This document shows positions 63,270-64,000 of a stretch of 64,000 nucleotides of DNA, one piece after another. The stretch comes from Prochlorococcus sp. AG-409-L18 (GTDB taxonomy: Bacteria > Cyanobacteriota > Cyanobacteriia > PCC-6307 > Cyanobiaceae). Location of the stretch: assembly GCA_003215535.1 (NCBI GenBank), contig QCKG01000008.1, positions 1 through 64,000 of the forward strand, given 5' to 3'. The position numbers and the translations under genes are program-made. The notes under the pieces were generated by a model. That model was not told the DNA's origin and made no database searches. It worked only from the letters and a program-made list of their open reading frames with translations. Every line of letters starts with the position of its first letter. Position 1 is the stretch's first letter.

Positions 63270-64000
63270 TTACGCTTTCATCTTCACCCCATAGACATCC
63301 AAAATTTCTAAACCTTTATCCCCAGCCCAACGCAAATTCCGATTTCGGTCAAATAATGCTGCTCCTATTTCCATATCCCAAGACCCATGACGAGCCATAT
63401 AGGTCACACTTCGCTGCTCTACCTCAATAGCAACCCTGCCCCATAATTGTTTAGCAAGAGCAGGTGACTTGTCTTCCACAATTAATAAGGCTGCTTCTAA
63501 CGAATCAACTTTATAAAAAGATTTAATTAATTTCAAAGGCAGTTCTTCTTGAAGAGCCAACGCCGTTAGAACTTCCAAACGAGCATCAGCTAAATGATGA
63601 TGGGTATGAAAGATCCCTCCAGCAAGCTTAATTAATTTGCCGTGATAACCAAAAAGCAATAGTTGTTTTACACCAACATCAGCAGCCGCAACAATCAAAG
63701 GCCCCAACCAATTACCGGTTTTTAGCAAGAACTTAGAAGGCAATCCCAGCTGCAAGGCTAGATCTAATCCGTTTTCACCTATTACCAAAGTCAGACCTCC
63801 AGAAAACTCAGAGTCCAAACACTGATTACGTAATTGCTCAAGAGTCTTTTGAAGTTGCTCAGGGGATGCACTTGATTGAGGCTCAACCTGCGTCCCAATC
63901 AAAGCAAGACCATCAACCACACCAAAAGCATGATTACTTGTACGCATAGAAAGTTCTCTCCCTTTAGGAAAAATAATTTCCAGCCTTAAACGACGTCCTT
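63270..64000 (-). CDS. cbiD: cobalt-precorrin-5B C1-methyltransferase CbiD, 5' end missing
   Basis: The frame is open across the right edge; before the internal Met at 63947 it reads [16 protein letters not shown], then [20 protein letters not shown]. The rest ([32 protein letters not shown]) matches the C-terminal part of CbiD, the anaerobic B12-pathway enzyme. About 240 residues are inside the window, and the N-terminal part is outside it. It lies just upstream of guaA on the same strand. Confidence 0.88.
   Translation of the reverse strand, partial: GRRLRLEIIFPKGRELSMRTSNHAFGVVDGLALIGTQVEPQSSASPEQLQKTLEQLRNQCLDSEFSGGLTLVIGENGLDLALQLGLPSKFLLKTGNWLGPLIVAAADVGVKQLLLFGYHGKLIKLAGGIFHTHHHLADARLEVLTALALQEELPLKLIKSFYKVDSLEAALLIVEDKSPALAKQLWGRVAIEVEQRSVTYMARHGSWDMEIGAALFDRNRNLRWAGDKGLEILDVYGVKMKA

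Overview
The window reads as a stretch of an AT-rich, compact genome of a marine picocyanobacterium, most like a low-light Prochlorococcus. Evidence: PsbX and Ycf66, two flavodiiron proteins, a circularly permuted tmRNA with tag ANNIVRFSRQTAPVAA, HupE behind a cobalamin riboswitch, and many very small single-helix membrane proteins. The strain is an inference.

Left core (1-12.2 kb): ycf66 (edge-truncated, frameshifted), psbX, a YggT protein, accC, tRNA-Leu(GAG), an LpxB-like protein, msrB, a PRC-barrel protein, smc, small conserved proteins, a DUF883/holin-X-like membrane pair and an RlmL-like methylase.

ssrA island (12.3-15.8 kb): a complete permuted tmRNA gene, then an AT-rich surface-sugar cassette (SIS isomerase, HAD phosphatase, a glycosyltransferase-like pseudogene, a CMP-sugar synthetase-like protein), then a second, broken tmRNA copy.

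Accessory belt (15.8-34.4 kb): hupE; sparse DNA with a sulfotransferase, glycosyltransferases and a methyltransferase pseudogene; an SRAP protein followed by four tiny membrane proteins; then an array of cassettes behind argJ. The last ~22 bp of argJ occur three more times downstream (about 27.8, 31.46 and 33.75 kb). Octamers of the TTATCACA/TAGTCACA type, in sets spaced by 11 bp or multiples of it, lie inside the cassettes. Cargo: a TPR-SGNH protein, an integrase-like fragment, an FkbM methyltransferase, a membrane protein and a secreted repeat protein.

Right core (34.4-64 kb): argJ, coaE, gatB, thiO, ndk, speA, alaS, a SNF2 helicase with a SWIM protein, a TRAP transporter (dctPQM), flv3-flv1 with an FMN reductase, PBP2, guaA and the start-truncated cbiD. 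Behind guaA the same design recurs with different sequences: the guaA 3' end is duplicated about 0.9 kb away, one TPR gene lies between the copies, and GGTGAAGT octamers 11 bp apart flank it.

Main discovery candidate: a family of small, cargo-only integrative cassettes that use the 3' ends of protein-coding genes (argJ, guaA) as attachment sites, with 11-bp-phased arm repeats and no complete recombinase in the window.
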